Assembly (NCBI RefSeq): GCF_018424695.1
Contig: NZ_QTNQ01000024.1
Span: 1-51,095 of the forward strand
Direction: 5' to 3'
DNA: 51,095 nt
Source: Vannielia litorea
GTDB lineage: Bacteria; Pseudomonadota; Alphaproteobacteria; Rhodobacterales; Rhodobacteraceae
The notes under the pieces are model-generated. The model was not told where the DNA came from, made no database searches, and saw only the letters and a list, made by a program, of their open reading frames with translations. Numbering within the stretch: position 1 is the stretch's first letter; every line of letters starts with the position of its first letter. The position numbers were made by a program, and so were the translations under genes. Positions 8,349-18,637 of this stretch are shown piece after piece.

Positions 8349-9683
8349 ATGGCACAGGCTATGAAGATCGCAATCATCGACGACGAACAGGACATGCGCC
8401 AATCCATCAGCCAGTGGCTGGCGCTCTCCGGGTTCGAGACAGAAACCTACCCCTCCGCCGAAGAGGCGCTGAAGGGCATCGGCCCCGACTACCCCGGCGC
8501 GGTGGTGTCCGACATCCGGATGCCCGGGATGGACGGCATGGCCCTGCTGAAAAAGCTCATGGCGCAGGACTCCGCGTTGCCGGTCATCATGATCACCGGC
8601 CATGGCGATGTGCCGATGGCGGTTGAGGCAATGCGGGTGGGGGCCTTCGACTTCCTCGAAAAGCCTTTCAACCCCGACAGGATGACGGCACTGGCCAAGA
8701 AGGCCACCCAGCGCCGCCGCATGAACCTGGATGCCCGCGCGCTGCGCCGCGAGCTTGGTGGCGGCACCACGATCATGAAAAAGCTGATCGGCGCCTCTCC
8801 GGTGATGGAGCGGCTGCGCGAAGACATCCTCGATCTCGGCCAGGCCGACGGCCATGTGCTGATCGACGGCGAGACCGGCACCGGCAAGACGCTGGCCGCC
8901 CATGCGCTTCATGCCGTGGGCAGCCGCGCCTCCAAGGAGTTTGTCATCGTCTCCTGCGCCGCCTTCGACGAGGAGGAGCTGGCCGCGCAGCTCTTCGATG
9001 GTGACCCCGACAAGGGCCGCATGCCGCTGGTGGAAGAGGCCCGGGGCGGCACGCTTTGCCTTGAGGATATCGAGGCGCTTTCGCCCGGGCTCCAGGCGCG
9101 GCTCCTGAAGTTCATCAACGAGCAGGGTGCGCCTGCCGAAACCCGCATTGTTGCCGTGAGCAACCTGCAGGAGCAGGGAAAGACCAGCGAAGACATGCTG
9201 CGGCCCGATCTCTACTACCGCCTCGCCGCGATGAAGATCACCCTGCCGCCGCTGCGCCAGCGCGGCGAAGACATCCTGATGCTCTTCACCCGCCTCTCCG
9301 AGCAGTTTGCCGAGGAATATGGCTGCGAGGCGCCTACCGTCACTGCCCAGGAGGCGGCGCAGCTGTTGCAGGCGCCCTGGCAGGGCAACGTGCGCCAACT
9401 CATCAACATCGCGGAGCGCGCCGTGCTCCAGGCCCGCCGCGGCTCGGGCACCATCGCCTCGCTGCTGATGAACGACGAGGGCGAGGTGCAGCCGGTGATG
9501 ACCACCGAGGGCAAGCCGCTCAAGGAATACGTGGAGGCCTTCGAGCGCATGCTGATCGACAACACCATGCGCCGCCACAAAGGCTCCATCGTCAACGTGA
9601 TGGACGAGCTCTGCCTGCCGCGCCGAACGCTGAACGAGAAGATGGCCAAGTACGGGCTGCAACGCTCGGACTATCTCGGCTGA
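8349..9683 (+). CDS. dctD: DctD-like response regulator lacking the sigma-54 contact loop
   Basis: A 444-residue NtrC-type regulator. The receiver domain has phosphoacceptor Asp55 (VVSDIRMPGMDG). The AAA+ domain has an intact Walker A GETGTGKT near residues 174-181 and an arginine-finger region DLYYRL. The C-terminal Fis-like helix-turn-helix is KGSIVNVMDELCLPRRTLNE. Two departures are clear. The GAFTGA loop that contacts sigma-54 is absent: the sequence runs AAQLFDGDPDKGRMPLVEEA straight into Walker B. Walker B itself reads GGTLCLEDIE instead of the usual LDEI. It therefore probably does not activate sigma-54 promoters in the classical way. It is co-transcribed with dctB. Confidence 0.85.
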   Translation: MAQAMKIAIIDDEQDMRQSISQWLALSGFETETYPSAEEALKGIGPDYPGAVVSDIRMPGMDGMALLKKLMAQDSALPVIMITGHGDVPMAVEAMRVGAFDFLEKPFNPDRMTALAKKATQRRRMNLDARALRRELGGGTTIMKKLIGASPVMERLREDILDLGQADGHVLIDGETGTGKTLAAHALHAVGSRASKEFVIVSCAAFDEEELAAQLFDGDPDKGRMPLVEEARGGTLCLEDIEALSPGLQARLLKFINEQGAPAETRIVAVSNLQEQGKTSEDMLRPDLYYRLAAMKITLPPLRQRGEDILMLFTRLSEQFAEEYGCEAPTVTAQEAAQLLQAPWQGNVRQLINIAERAVLQARRGSGTIASLLMNDEGEVQPVMTTEGKPLKEYVEAFERMLIDNTMRRHKGSIVNVMDELCLPRRTLNEKMAKYGLQRSDYLG

Positions 9684-9694
9684 GAAACGCCTTG

Positions 9695-9744
9695 CCCCTC
9701 GGGCCTGTTTGAACAAGCCTGCGCCTTGTTGATGGCCTGAGGGG
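9695..9744 (+). promoter_or_regulatory. Hairpin enclosing the ribosome-binding site of the 9751 gene
   Basis: CCCCTCGGGCC (9695-9705) pairs with GGCCTGAGGGG (9734-9744) over 11 bp, with a single G-U pair. An inner 6-bp stem AACAAG/CTTGTT and a 7-nt loop cap it. The 3' arm contains GAGGGG, the only good Shine-Dalgarno sequence for the GTG at 9751. No T-run follows, so termination is unlikely and occlusion of translation is the simpler reading. Confidence 0.6.
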
Positions 9745-9750
9745 TAAACG

Positions 9751-10593
9751 GTGGAGTTCAAGGGTATTTTCTGGCCGGCAGTCGGCGAGGTCTGGCGCGG
9801 GCGCGGTGTGGCCCTGCGGGTGATCTGGCTGCCGCTTCTCATCTCTGCCCTGACCTATGAACTCTATTGGCGCCTTCAGCCCGACGGCTACGGGCTCCTT
9901 CCGATCATTCTCGACTTCGTCGTTTTTTCCTGGGCGGCTGTCGGCTGGCACCGGGCGGCGCTGCTGGAGGAAAGGCCGGGGCCGATGGGCACGCGCTATC
10001 GCCAGCCAGTGATGCGCTATGCAGTCGGCTGGTTCATGGCCGTGTTGGGGGCGATGGTCGTCACATTGGGGGTGGCTGTTCTGCTGCTCTGGCTTGTGGG
10101 TTTGGGCAAGGACTTTCTTAGCCCGGTCACCGAACCTGATGTTTTCCTTCTTGAGGAGGAACTCAGCTTCCCCTTTAGCCTTTTGACTGGCCCCGAAAGC
10201 TTATTGGCCTTGCTCCCCGTGCCTTGGCTTTGGATCTTTCTGTTTTTCAACTTCGCCCGGGCGTTGCCGGCGGTGGCGATCGAGCGGGATTGTGTTTGGA
10301 GCCGCGCGGCCAAATCCAGCTTTCGCCGCTGGTTCGCTTCTGCCGCCGCATGGTCCGCGCTGCTCTGGGTGCCGGTGTTGGCCGCTTTCTTCGTCGCTTT
10401 CGTCGCGATGAACAGTGACGGGCTGTGGGAGCCCGGTCAGGAGGCAGTATCGCGTTGGTGGACCTCGCTGGTCGATTTTGCGTCGAGTGTCGTTTACGCC
10501 ATCAACGTGCTGATCGGCGCCAGCGTGCTGACCATCGCCTTTCGCCGCACCGCGTCATTTGACGACGGCCCGGATGAGGGCGCGCGGCTTTGA
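9751..10593 (+). CDS. Uncharacterised multi-pass membrane protein
   Basis: A 280-residue protein with about five or six hydrophobic segments (near residues 25-40, 45-65, 90-118, 150-170, 200-222 and 240-262). An amphipathic hydrophilic C-terminus ends DDGPDEGARL. I recognise no catalytic motif. The N-terminal part resembles poorly characterised membrane proteins that are frequent in Rhodobacterales, but I cannot name a family. The start is GTG 9751, supported by GAGGGG 7 bp upstream. That site is buried in the 9695-9744 hairpin, so translation may be conditional. Another small membrane gene follows after 41 bp. Confidence 0.75.
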   Translation: MEFKGIFWPAVGEVWRGRGVALRVIWLPLLISALTYELYWRLQPDGYGLLPIILDFVVFSWAAVGWHRAALLEERPGPMGTRYRQPVMRYAVGWFMAVLGAMVVTLGVAVLLLWLVGLGKDFLSPVTEPDVFLLEEELSFPFSLLTGPESLLALLPVPWLWIFLFFNFARALPAVAIERDCVWSRAAKSSFRRWFASAAAWSALLWVPVLAAFFVAFVAMNSDGLWEPGQEAVSRWWTSLVDFASSVVYAINVLIGASVLTIAFRRTASFDDGPDEGARL

Positions 10594-10634
10594 GCATCTT
10601 GCGCCCCGGGGTAGAGCGGGCCTAACTGCGCGCC

Positions 10635-11375
10635 ATGGAAGTGATCTTCTTCATCGCAATGGCGCTGCCCTATGTCGCCGCTGTGCTTGCCACCCTTGCC
10701 GTTGCCGGGGGCATCGGCCTGCTGATCTGGTTGGTGAACGGGCGGCGCGGTTGGGCCTGGGCGGTGGGGGTTGTCCTGGCGGTGGCGGCAAGCTGCATCT
10801 CGCCGGTGCTCCAGCGGGTCGAGAGCGCCCGGATCACCGCGCGCCTTGCCGCCTCCGAGCCTCAGGCCGACCGGCTGGTGCTGGAGCCCGGCGCACTGAT
10901 CCACCTGCAAGACGGCAACCACGCGGGCATCACCTGCTGGCCCTGCGACTTCGCCACGCTGCCCTTCGTGACCGAGGCCGAAACCGTCAGCCTCTACCCG
11001 GCGCTGATCGACAACCGGGGGGAGCTGGTGGCGCGCACCAATCTGAACGATCCCACGCCCGACCGCGCAACGCGGGGTCGGTTTCGCTATGCCTTCATCT
11101 CCCTTCCGCCGGTCTGGTGGGAGGAGGCGCCATTCGATCCGCCCGCCTGGTATCCCGCGCCGGTGCCGGAGGATCTCAAGGGCGTGCACATGCTGGTAGC
11201 GCTTCCGCCCACCGGGATCATCCGCCCGGCGGAGCTGACGCCGCTCTACCTGCGGATCAACCGGCAATACGAGGCGGAGACGCTGTTTTCATGGGGCTTC
11301 GTCACTGAAACCGTGCAAAGCCCCTCGACGGAGGAGATCTTCGCCGATCTCGCTGCCCGCGTCACGGCAGAGTGA
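10635..11375 (+). CDS. Uncharacterised membrane-anchored protein
   Basis: A 246-residue product with two N-terminal transmembrane helices (about residues 3-33 and 39-57). A soluble domain of about 185 residues follows, probably periplasmic, rich in proline and tryptophan. It contains a paired-cysteine motif GITCWPCDF near residue 100 that could bind metal or form a disulfide. I do not recognise the family. The ATG at 10635 is followed at once by a strongly hydrophobic stretch, which supports the start. It sits between the 9751 membrane gene and guaB, and the 105-bp gap to guaB suggests guaB has its own promoter. Confidence 0.7.
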   Translation: MEVIFFIAMALPYVAAVLATLAVAGGIGLLIWLVNGRRGWAWAVGVVLAVAASCISPVLQRVESARITARLAASEPQADRLVLEPGALIHLQDGNHAGITCWPCDFATLPFVTEAETVSLYPALIDNRGELVARTNLNDPTPDRATRGRFRYAFISLPPVWWEEAPFDPPAWYPAPVPEDLKGVHMLVALPPTGIIRPAELTPLYLRINRQYEAETLFSWGFVTETVQSPSTEEIFADLAARVTAE

Positions 11376-11447
11376 CCGCCAGACCTGGCAGCCTTCTGGC
11401 GTGACACCACGATAAGCCCTTTCGCTTTTGCAGCATCCATGAAATAG

Positions 11448-12932
<1,485 letters not shown>

Positions 12933-12960
12933 GTGGGTTGCGGGTGGGAGTTGAAGTGCG

Positions 12961-14124
12961 ATGACCCCTGCCGCCCGCATCAGTGCCGCCGCCGAGGTGC
13001 TTGACGCCATCGGCGGCGGGCTTGCTGCCGAGCAGGCGCTCAGCCGCTGGGGCCGGGCGCATCGCTTTGCCGGCTCCAAGGACAGGGCCGCGATCCGCGA
13101 TCATGTGTTCGACGCGCTGCGCTGCTGGCGCAGTTTCGCAGCCCTTGGCGGCGGAGAAACGGGCCGGGCGCTGATGCTGGGCCTGCTGCGCGCCGAGGGG
13201 CGCGACCCGGCAGAGGTTTTCACCGGCGAGGGCCATGCCCCGGCGCCGCTCTCCTCCCAGGAGGCGGCCTCCGGGCGGGTGCCACAAGATGCCGAGGCGC
13301 TGGATGTGCCCGATTGGCTCGCCGAGGATCTGCGCGCGGCGCTTGATGAGGGGTTCGAGCCGGTTTGCCGGGCCATGCAGTCGCGGGCAGAGGTGTTTCT
13401 GCGGGTCAATGCGCTGAAGGCATCGCGCGATGCGGCCCGCACCGCGCTGGCCGGGGAGGGGATCGAGGCGGAGTCGCATCCGCTCGCCGAAACTGCCCTG
13501 CGGGTCACCTCAGGCGCGCGCCGTCTGCGCCAGACAGCGGCCTTTGCTGAGGGGGTCGTGGAGTTGCAGGACGCGGGCTCGCAGGCGGTCTGCGCCGATA
13601 TTCCGCTGCCCGAAGCGGGCCGCTTGCTCGATTACTGCGCCGGTGGCGGCGGCAAGAGCCTCGCCCTCGCGGCCCGCGCGCCGGGCCTGCGCTTCGTGGC
13701 GCATGATGCCCATGCCCAGCGGATGAACGACATCCCTGCGCGCGCGGCGCGGGCTGGTGCGGAGATCGAGATTACCGCGTCTCCGCAGGGCCGCTTTGAG
13801 CTGGTGGTCGCGGATGTGCCCTGTTCCGGCTCCGGCGCGTGGCGCCGTCAGCCCGAGGCCAAGTGGCGGCTCGACCGGGCGGGGCTGGACAGCCTCTGCA
13901 AGACACAGGCGCAGATTCTCGACACCGCCGCAGGCCTCGTGGCTCCGGGCGGCGCCTTGGCCTATATGACCTGCTCGCTGCTGGATGCGGAGAATTCCGA
14001 GCAGGCCGAGGGGTTTCTGGCCCGGCACGCTGGCTGGACCCTCGAGCGCCAGAGACGGCTGACGCCGCTGGATGGCGGAGACGGCTTTTTTCTTGCAGTG
14101 TTTCGCCGGTCCGGGCGAGGCTGA
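12961..14124 (+). CDS. rsmB: 16S rRNA (cytosine-C5) methyltransferase, RsmB/Sun family
   Basis: A 387-residue SAM-dependent RNA methyltransferase. The N-terminal part (to about 150) is a NusB-like helical domain. The catalytic domain has SAM-binding motif I DYCAGGGGKSLALAA near residue 222, motif IV DVPCSGSGAWRRQPE with its cysteine, and motif VI YMTCSLLDAEN with the catalytic cysteine. Both cysteines typical of m5C RNA methyltransferases are present. At 387 residues it is a little shorter than E. coli RsmB. It follows guaB after only 28 bp and may be read through from it. RsmF-like or other NSUN-type specificity cannot be ruled out. Confidence 0.88.
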   Translation: MTPAARISAAAEVLDAIGGGLAAEQALSRWGRAHRFAGSKDRAAIRDHVFDALRCWRSFAALGGGETGRALMLGLLRAEGRDPAEVFTGEGHAPAPLSSQEAASGRVPQDAEALDVPDWLAEDLRAALDEGFEPVCRAMQSRAEVFLRVNALKASRDAARTALAGEGIEAESHPLAETALRVTSGARRLRQTAAFAEGVVELQDAGSQAVCADIPLPEAGRLLDYCAGGGGKSLALAARAPGLRFVAHDAHAQRMNDIPARAARAGAEIEITASPQGRFELVVADVPCSGSGAWRRQPEAKWRLDRAGLDSLCKTQAQILDTAAGLVAPGGALAYMTCSLLDAENSEQAEGFLARHAGWTLERQRRLTPLDGGDGFFLAVFRRSGRG

Positions 14125-14219
14125 GGCGCCGGGACGGCGCGGAACCGGAACAGAATTAATCGGCGATTAACGATTTTCGGGCGACTCTGCGGTGCAACGA
14201 ATCGAAGGGAGGCCAACTC

Positions 14220-16541
14220 GTGTCGCACTCTGCGCTGACCCCGACGCCGCTTGCGCGCACAGCGCGGGCCTTTCAGGGGCGTGCCTGGCACATCTTTGGC
14301 GTTGCGGTCGTTTTCTTGGGGGTGGGCGTGGCGCTGCCCTCGCCAATGATCTCGCTGCTGTGCATTGCGGCAGGCTCCACGCTGATGGCGCTGGTGGTGC
14401 TGATGCAGCTGCTCTCGGGGCGGCAGGCCAGCGTCGAGCAGCAGATGGCCGAAACCGTCGCGGGCTTCACCGAGCATGATTCCGCGCCCTGTTTCACCAC
14501 CGGCCTCGACGGGGCCGTGTCTCACCTCAACAAGAGCGCGCGCAAACGCTTTTCCGCAGAGCCCGGAGAGACCCTGCCGCGCATTCTGCGCGAACTCCTG
14601 GCAAACCCGGCAGCCCTCCTGAGCCGCCTCGAGACGCGGGCCGAGGCGCGTGGCCATGCCAGCGAAGACGTGGTCACGCGCAAGGGCCACATGCGCTTGG
14701 TGGTCCACCGGCTGGGGGAGGAGGGCTTTCTGTGGCGGATGGAAGACCTCGTGGAACGTGACGGCGGGCGCGGCGCCGAAAGCCTCAGCCTGCCGATGAT
14801 GACGGTGAACAAGGCGGGCGCGGTGCTGTTCATGAACGAGGCGCTGCGTCGCGTTCTTGGCGGGCGCGCCAAGCGGCTGTCCGATGTCATTCTCGATGCC
14901 ACCGAGGAGGGGGTGAGCGGCCCCCAGCGCATCTCTGGTCCGGCAGGCGAATTGCAGTGTTACGCGGTGGAGATCGCGGGGCAGGGCGGTCGGCGCGAGG
15001 TTTACCTGCTGCCTGCGGCTCAGGGGGCAGAGCGGCCTTCAACGGTGGCCGCAACCTCGCCGGAACTGCTGGATCACCTGCCCGTCGCGCTGATGCGCAT
15101 CCGGCGGGACGGCGCTGTCTCCATGGCCAACCGGCTGGCCCGCGAGTTGCTGGGCGAGGACCGGCTGATCGACATGCCGTTCTCCGAACTGGTGGAAGGG
15201 TTGGGCCGCTCGGTGCGCGACTGGGTAACGGAAGCGGCTGAAGGGCGGGGCCCGCTGCGTCCGGAAGTTGCCCGCGCCAAGCTGCCGGTGAAGGACGTTT
15301 TCCTGCAGATTTCGCTCAGCCGCGTGGTAGAGGATGGAGAGCCTTCTCTGGTCGCGGTTCTTACAGATGCGACCGAGCTGAAGACGCTCGAGGCACAATT
15401 CGTGCAGAGCCAGAAGATGCAGGCCATAGGCCAGCTCGCCGGTGGCGTGGCGCATGATTTCAACAACCTGCTCACCGCGATCTCCGGCCATTGTGACCTT
15501 CTGCTCCTGCGCCATGACCAGGGCGATCCGGATTACGGCGATCTCGTGCAGATCAACCAGAACGCCAATCGGGCCGCCAGCCTTGTCGGCCAGCTGCTGG
15601 CCTTTTCCCGCAAGCAGAACCTCCAGCCCGAGGTGCTCGACATGCGCGACACGCTGTCTGACCTCGGGCATCTTCTCAATCGTCTCGTCGGCGAGCGTGT
15701 CAGCCTCACACTGACCCATGAGCCCGACCTGCCCGCCATCCGTGCGGACAAGCGCCAGCTTGAGCAGGTCATCATGAACCTCGTGGTGAATGCGCGCGAT
15801 GCGATGAAGGAGGGGGGCACCATCACCGTCGAAACCCAGACGCGAACGCTCGACGAAGAGCTCAAGCGTGACCGCGCCACCGTGCCGGCGGGCACATATG
15901 TGGTGGTCTCGGTCTCCGATGAGGGTGTGGGCATTGCGCCGGACAAGATCGAAAAGATCTTCGAGCCTTTCTGGACAACCAAGCGCCCCGGTGAAGGCAC
16001 CGGGCTTGGGCTGTCCACGGCCTACGGGATCGTGAAGCAGAGCGGCGGCTACATTTTCGCCGATTCGGTGCATGGCCAGGGCAGCAGTTTTACCCTTTAC
16101 TTCCCCGCCTACGAACGCCCGGCAGAGGCCCCGCGCACCGCGCTCGACACGCTGCCGCGCGAGCCGGCAGGGAAGGGCGAGGGCGTCGTTCTGCTGGTGG
16201 AGGACGAGGCCCCGGTCCGCGCCTTTGCATCCCGCGCCCTGCGCATGCGCGGCTACACCGTTCTCGAGGCCGAAAACGCCGAGGAGGCCCTTTCGATGCT
16301 CGAGGATATCGAACTCAAGGTCGATGTCTTCGTGACCGATGTCATCATGCCGGGCATGGACGGCCCGAGCTGGGTCAAGAAGGCGCTGGAAATGCGCCCC
16401 GATGTGAAGGTTATCTTTGTCTCGGGATACGCCGAAGACAGTTTCGACAGCGAACAGGCGCTCATTCCGAATTCGGTCTTTCTGCCCAAGCCGTTTTCTC
16501 TCAACGAGTTGACGGCCACGGTGCATGACCAGATCCACTGA
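14220..16541 (+). CDS. cckA: CckA-type hybrid histidine kinase (cell-cycle phosphorelay)
   Basis: A 773-residue membrane hybrid kinase. Two transmembrane helices lie at about residues 20-65, followed by a PAS-like region (about 80-370). The DHp domain has His412 in [20 protein letters not shown], then comes a complete HATPase domain (GTGLGLST near 596) and a C-terminal receiver with Asp707 in [12 protein letters not shown]. The H-box and receiver are those of alphaproteobacterial CckA. CckA phosphorylates CtrA and CpdR through ChpT, and in Rhodobacterales this governs motility and gene-transfer-agent genes. GTG is the start, with GGGAGG upstream. ctrA and chpT are not in the window. Confidence 0.88.
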   Translation: MSHSALTPTPLARTARAFQGRAWHIFGVAVVFLGVGVALPSPMISLLCIAAGSTLMALVVLMQLLSGRQASVEQQMAETVAGFTEHDSAPCFTTGLDGAVSHLNKSARKRFSAEPGETLPRILRELLANPAALLSRLETRAEARGHASEDVVTRKGHMRLVVHRLGEEGFLWRMEDLVERDGGRGAESLSLPMMTVNKAGAVLFMNEALRRVLGGRAKRLSDVILDATEEGVSGPQRISGPAGELQCYAVEIAGQGGRREVYLLPAAQGAERPSTVAATSPELLDHLPVALMRIRRDGAVSMANRLARELLGEDRLIDMPFSELVEGLGRSVRDWVTEAAEGRGPLRPEVARAKLPVKDVFLQISLSRVVEDGEPSLVAVLTDATELKTLEAQFVQSQKMQAIGQLAGGVAHDFNNLLTAISGHCDLLLLRHDQGDPDYGDLVQINQNANRAASLVGQLLAFSRKQNLQPEVLDMRDTLSDLGHLLNRLVGERVSLTLTHEPDLPAIRADKRQLEQVIMNLVVNARDAMKEGGTITVETQTRTLDEELKRDRATVPAGTYVVVSVSDEGVGIAPDKIEKIFEPFWTTKRPGEGTGLGLSTAYGIVKQSGGYIFADSVHGQGSSFTLYFPAYERPAEAPRTALDTLPREPAGKGEGVVLLVEDEAPVRAFASRALRMRGYTVLEAENAEEALSMLEDIELKVDVFVTDVIMPGMDGPSWVKKALEMRPDVKVIFVSGYAEDSFDSEQALIPNSVFLPKPFSLNELTATVHDQIH

Positions 16542-16610
16542 GGGGCCAATTCGCGAGAACGCCGCCCAACGGCGGACAACGTCTTCGCCGCCGCCCGTTG
16601 TGCCCGCCCT

Positions 16611-17228
16611 CTAGATGTTCTTCCAATCCCCGCCGCTGATCAGCGCGTCATGGAGCCGAAAGTCCTCTTCGAGCGCCTTGGCCAGGGGGGCCGCAAGCTC
16701 TGGATCGACCTCCAGCTTGGCCTTGGGCGAGACATTCTCGGTCTCCAGCGTGATCGTCCGGTCGAGCCGGTTTTCAAGAAAGCTGACCATCTCGCCGATG
16801 TTTTCATAAGCAAAGAGATGATCGACGCCCACACGCTTGTTCTCCCGTGTCAGGAACTTCCATTGCCGGCCAAGCTTGGCGTAATCGGGTTGGGGATCCG
16901 TCAGGTAGCCGCGCAGGAAGGTCGAAAAATCCATGTCGCGCGTCGAATTGCTCTGACCGATCAGGTCGTTGCGCCGGCGGTAGCGATACCAGCTGCCAAG
17001 CCAGTCCAGCGGCTCGCGCATGGCGGCCACGGTGCGGAACGACGGCCACTCCTCTTCACCCACAATGCGCGGCATCAGCCGGTTGACCCAGGCAAATCCC
17101 ATGTGCTTGACCAGCGGCGGATGGCGGAAGGCGATATCGGCCTCGTTTCCGAGGGCCGATTCCAGCGCATGCGTGCCCGTCTTGGGGGTCGCCAGAAGCA
17201 CCAGCCGCGCGTCCCAGAATACCAGCAT
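16611..17228 (-). CDS. Sulfotransferase-family protein
   Basis: A 205-residue protein with the PAPS-binding P-loop-like motif LVLLATPKTGTHALESAL near the N-terminus. A second PAPS-contact segment MREPLDWLGSWYRYRRR lies near residues 68-84. Sulfotransferases of this fold transfer sulfate from PAPS to carbohydrates, lipids or other acceptors; the acceptor here is unknown. ATG 17228 (MLVFWDARL) has GAGGG 5 bp upstream and is preferred to GTG 17240. The gene is divergent from recA and shares its upstream region, and it converges on cckA. Confidence 0.75.
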   Translation of the reverse strand: MLVFWDARLVLLATPKTGTHALESALGNEADIAFRHPPLVKHMGFAWVNRLMPRIVGEEEWPSFRTVAAMREPLDWLGSWYRYRRRNDLIGQSNSTRDMDFSTFLRGYLTDPQPDYAKLGRQWKFLTRENKRVGVDHLFAYENIGEMVSFLENRLDRTITLETENVSPKAKLEVDPELAAPLAKALEEDFRLHDALISGGDWKNI

Positions 17229-17321
17229 CCAAACCCTCACAACCTGCTTTGCGCCGTTTTTCGTAAACGTTCACGCTTCATTAACCAAGGGCCGTCAACA
17301 CTGAGGCCATCAAGATTCATC

Positions 17322-17350
17322 TTGCTTTGTTCTCGTTTTGATCGCATAAC
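17322..17350 (+). promoter_or_regulatory. Probable recA promoter
   Basis: TTGCTT (17322-17327), a 17-bp spacer and CATAAC (17345-17350) resemble a sigma-70 promoter. The spacer contains a second, imperfect SOS-like half pair GTTC-N7-GATC (17329-17343). The SOS box at 17356 begins 6 bp downstream, so LexA bound there would block initiation. Confidence 0.45.
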
Positions 17351-17355
17351 TTGCG

Positions 17356-17370
17356 GAACAAGAGGTGAAC
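17356..17370 (+). promoter_or_regulatory. LexA operator (alphaproteobacterial SOS box)
   Basis: GAACAAGAGGTGAAC is an exact GAAC-N7-GAAC direct repeat, the SOS box form described for LexA in Alphaproteobacteria such as Rhodobacter and Caulobacter (the same as GTTC-N7-GTTC on the other strand). It lies 51 bp before the recA start codon and just after the -10 box, the right place for repression. lexA itself is not in the window. Confidence 0.85.
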
Positions 17371-17421
17371 AACAGCAGTCATTGCCGGCCCAACCGGCAT
17401 GTGGAATAAGGACGGAAACCA

Positions 17422-18510
17422 ATGGCCACAGCGAAACTTCTGGATATGGGCAAAGCAGGCAACAGCGACAAGCAGAAGGCGCTCGACAGCGCGCTTTCAC
17501 AGATCGAGCGGCAGTTCGGCAAGGGCTCGATCATGAAGCTCGGCGGCGACAATGTGCTCAAGGACATCGAGGCCACCTCGACAGGCTCCCTTGGTCTCGA
17601 CATCGCGCTCGGCATCGGCGGCCTGCCCAAGGGCCGCATCATCGAAATCTACGGCCCCGAAAGCTCGGGCAAGACGACGCTCACGCTGCATTGCGTGGCC
17701 GAAGAGCAGAAGAAGGGCGGCGTCTGCGCCTTCGTCGACGCCGAACACGCGCTCGACCCGCAATATGCCCGCAAGCTCGGCGTCGACCTCGACGAGCTGC
17801 TCATCTCCCAGCCCGACACCGGGGAACAGGCGCTCGAGATCACCGACACGCTGGTGCGGTCCGGCGCCGTTAGCCTCGTTGTCGTCGACTCGGTCGCGGC
17901 CCTCACGCCGAAGTCCGAGCTGGAAGGCGACATGGGCGACAGCTCCGTTGGCGTGCATGCCCGCCTGATGAGCCAGGCCATGCGCAAGCTCACCGGCTCG
18001 ATCAGCCGCTCGAACTGCATGGTGATCTTCATCAACCAGATCCGGATGAAGATCGGCGTGATGTTCGGCAGCCCCGAAACCACCACGGGCGGCAACGCGC
18101 TGAAGTTTTACAGCTCTGTCCGCCTCGATATCCGCCGCATCGGCTCGATCAAGGATCGTGACGAGGTGGTGGGCAATTCGACCCGCGTGAAGGTGGTGAA
18201 GAACAAGGTCGCGCCGCCGTTCAAGCAGGTCGAGTTCGACATCATGTATGGCGAAGGCATCTCGAAGATGGGCGAGCTTATCGACATGGGGGTGAAGGCC
18301 GGCGTCGTGGAGAAATCGGGTGCCTGGTATTCCTACGGAGACGAGCGGATCGGTCAGGGCCGCGAGAACGCCAAGCAGTTCCTGCGCGATAACCCCGATA
18401 TGGCGCTGGAAGTCGAAGACAAGATCCGCGCCTCCCACGGGCTCGACTTCGACATGCCGGGCGGTGAGAAGGCGGCCGCAAGCGAAGACGACGAGCTCTT
18501 CGAGGGCTGA
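17422..18510 (+). CDS. recA: Recombinase RecA
   Basis: ATP-dependent strand-exchange protein that also triggers LexA self-cleavage. The 362-residue product has Walker [10 protein letters not shown] near residue 75, the DAEHALDP motif, Walker [13 protein letters not shown], the DNA-binding loop L1/L2 region around [15 protein letters not shown] and [20 protein letters not shown], and an acidic C-terminus EDDELFEG. An AAGGACGG sequence precedes the ATG. It is controlled by the SOS box at 17356 and ended by a hairpin terminator at 18534. Confidence 0.98.
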   Translation: MATAKLLDMGKAGNSDKQKALDSALSQIERQFGKGSIMKLGGDNVLKDIEATSTGSLGLDIALGIGGLPKGRIIEIYGPESSGKTTLTLHCVAEEQKKGGVCAFVDAEHALDPQYARKLGVDLDELLISQPDTGEQALEITDTLVRSGAVSLVVVDSVAALTPKSELEGDMGDSSVGVHARLMSQAMRKLTGSISRSNCMVIFINQIRMKIGVMFGSPETTTGGNALKFYSSVRLDIRRIGSIKDRDEVVGNSTRVKVVKNKVAPPFKQVEFDIMYGEGISKMGELIDMGVKAGVVEKSGAWYSYGDERIGQGRENAKQFLRDNPDMALEVEDKIRASHGLDFDMPGGEKAAASEDDELFEG

Positions 18511-18533
18511 CCCAAGAGATATCCGATGACACA

Positions 18534-18559
18534 GGGCGGCCTGCAACGGCCGCCCTTTT
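18534..18559 (+). terminator. Rho-independent terminator of recA
   Basis: GGGCGGCC (18534-18541) and GGCCGCCC (18548-18555) form a perfect 8-bp GC stem with a 6-nt loop, followed by TTTTC. It lies 24 bp after the recA stop codon. Confidence 0.85.
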
Positions 18560-18637
18560 CGCATTCGCCCGTGGACAGTGCCGGGGCAGGGGGCTAAACC
18601 TGCCCGGACCCACTTTCCGCCCTTTCGGAACAAGATA

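Noticed and set aside
16542..16610. Possible terminator after cckA
   Set aside because: Only a short CCGCC/GGCGG stem with no T-run is visible; too weak to call in GC-rich DNA.
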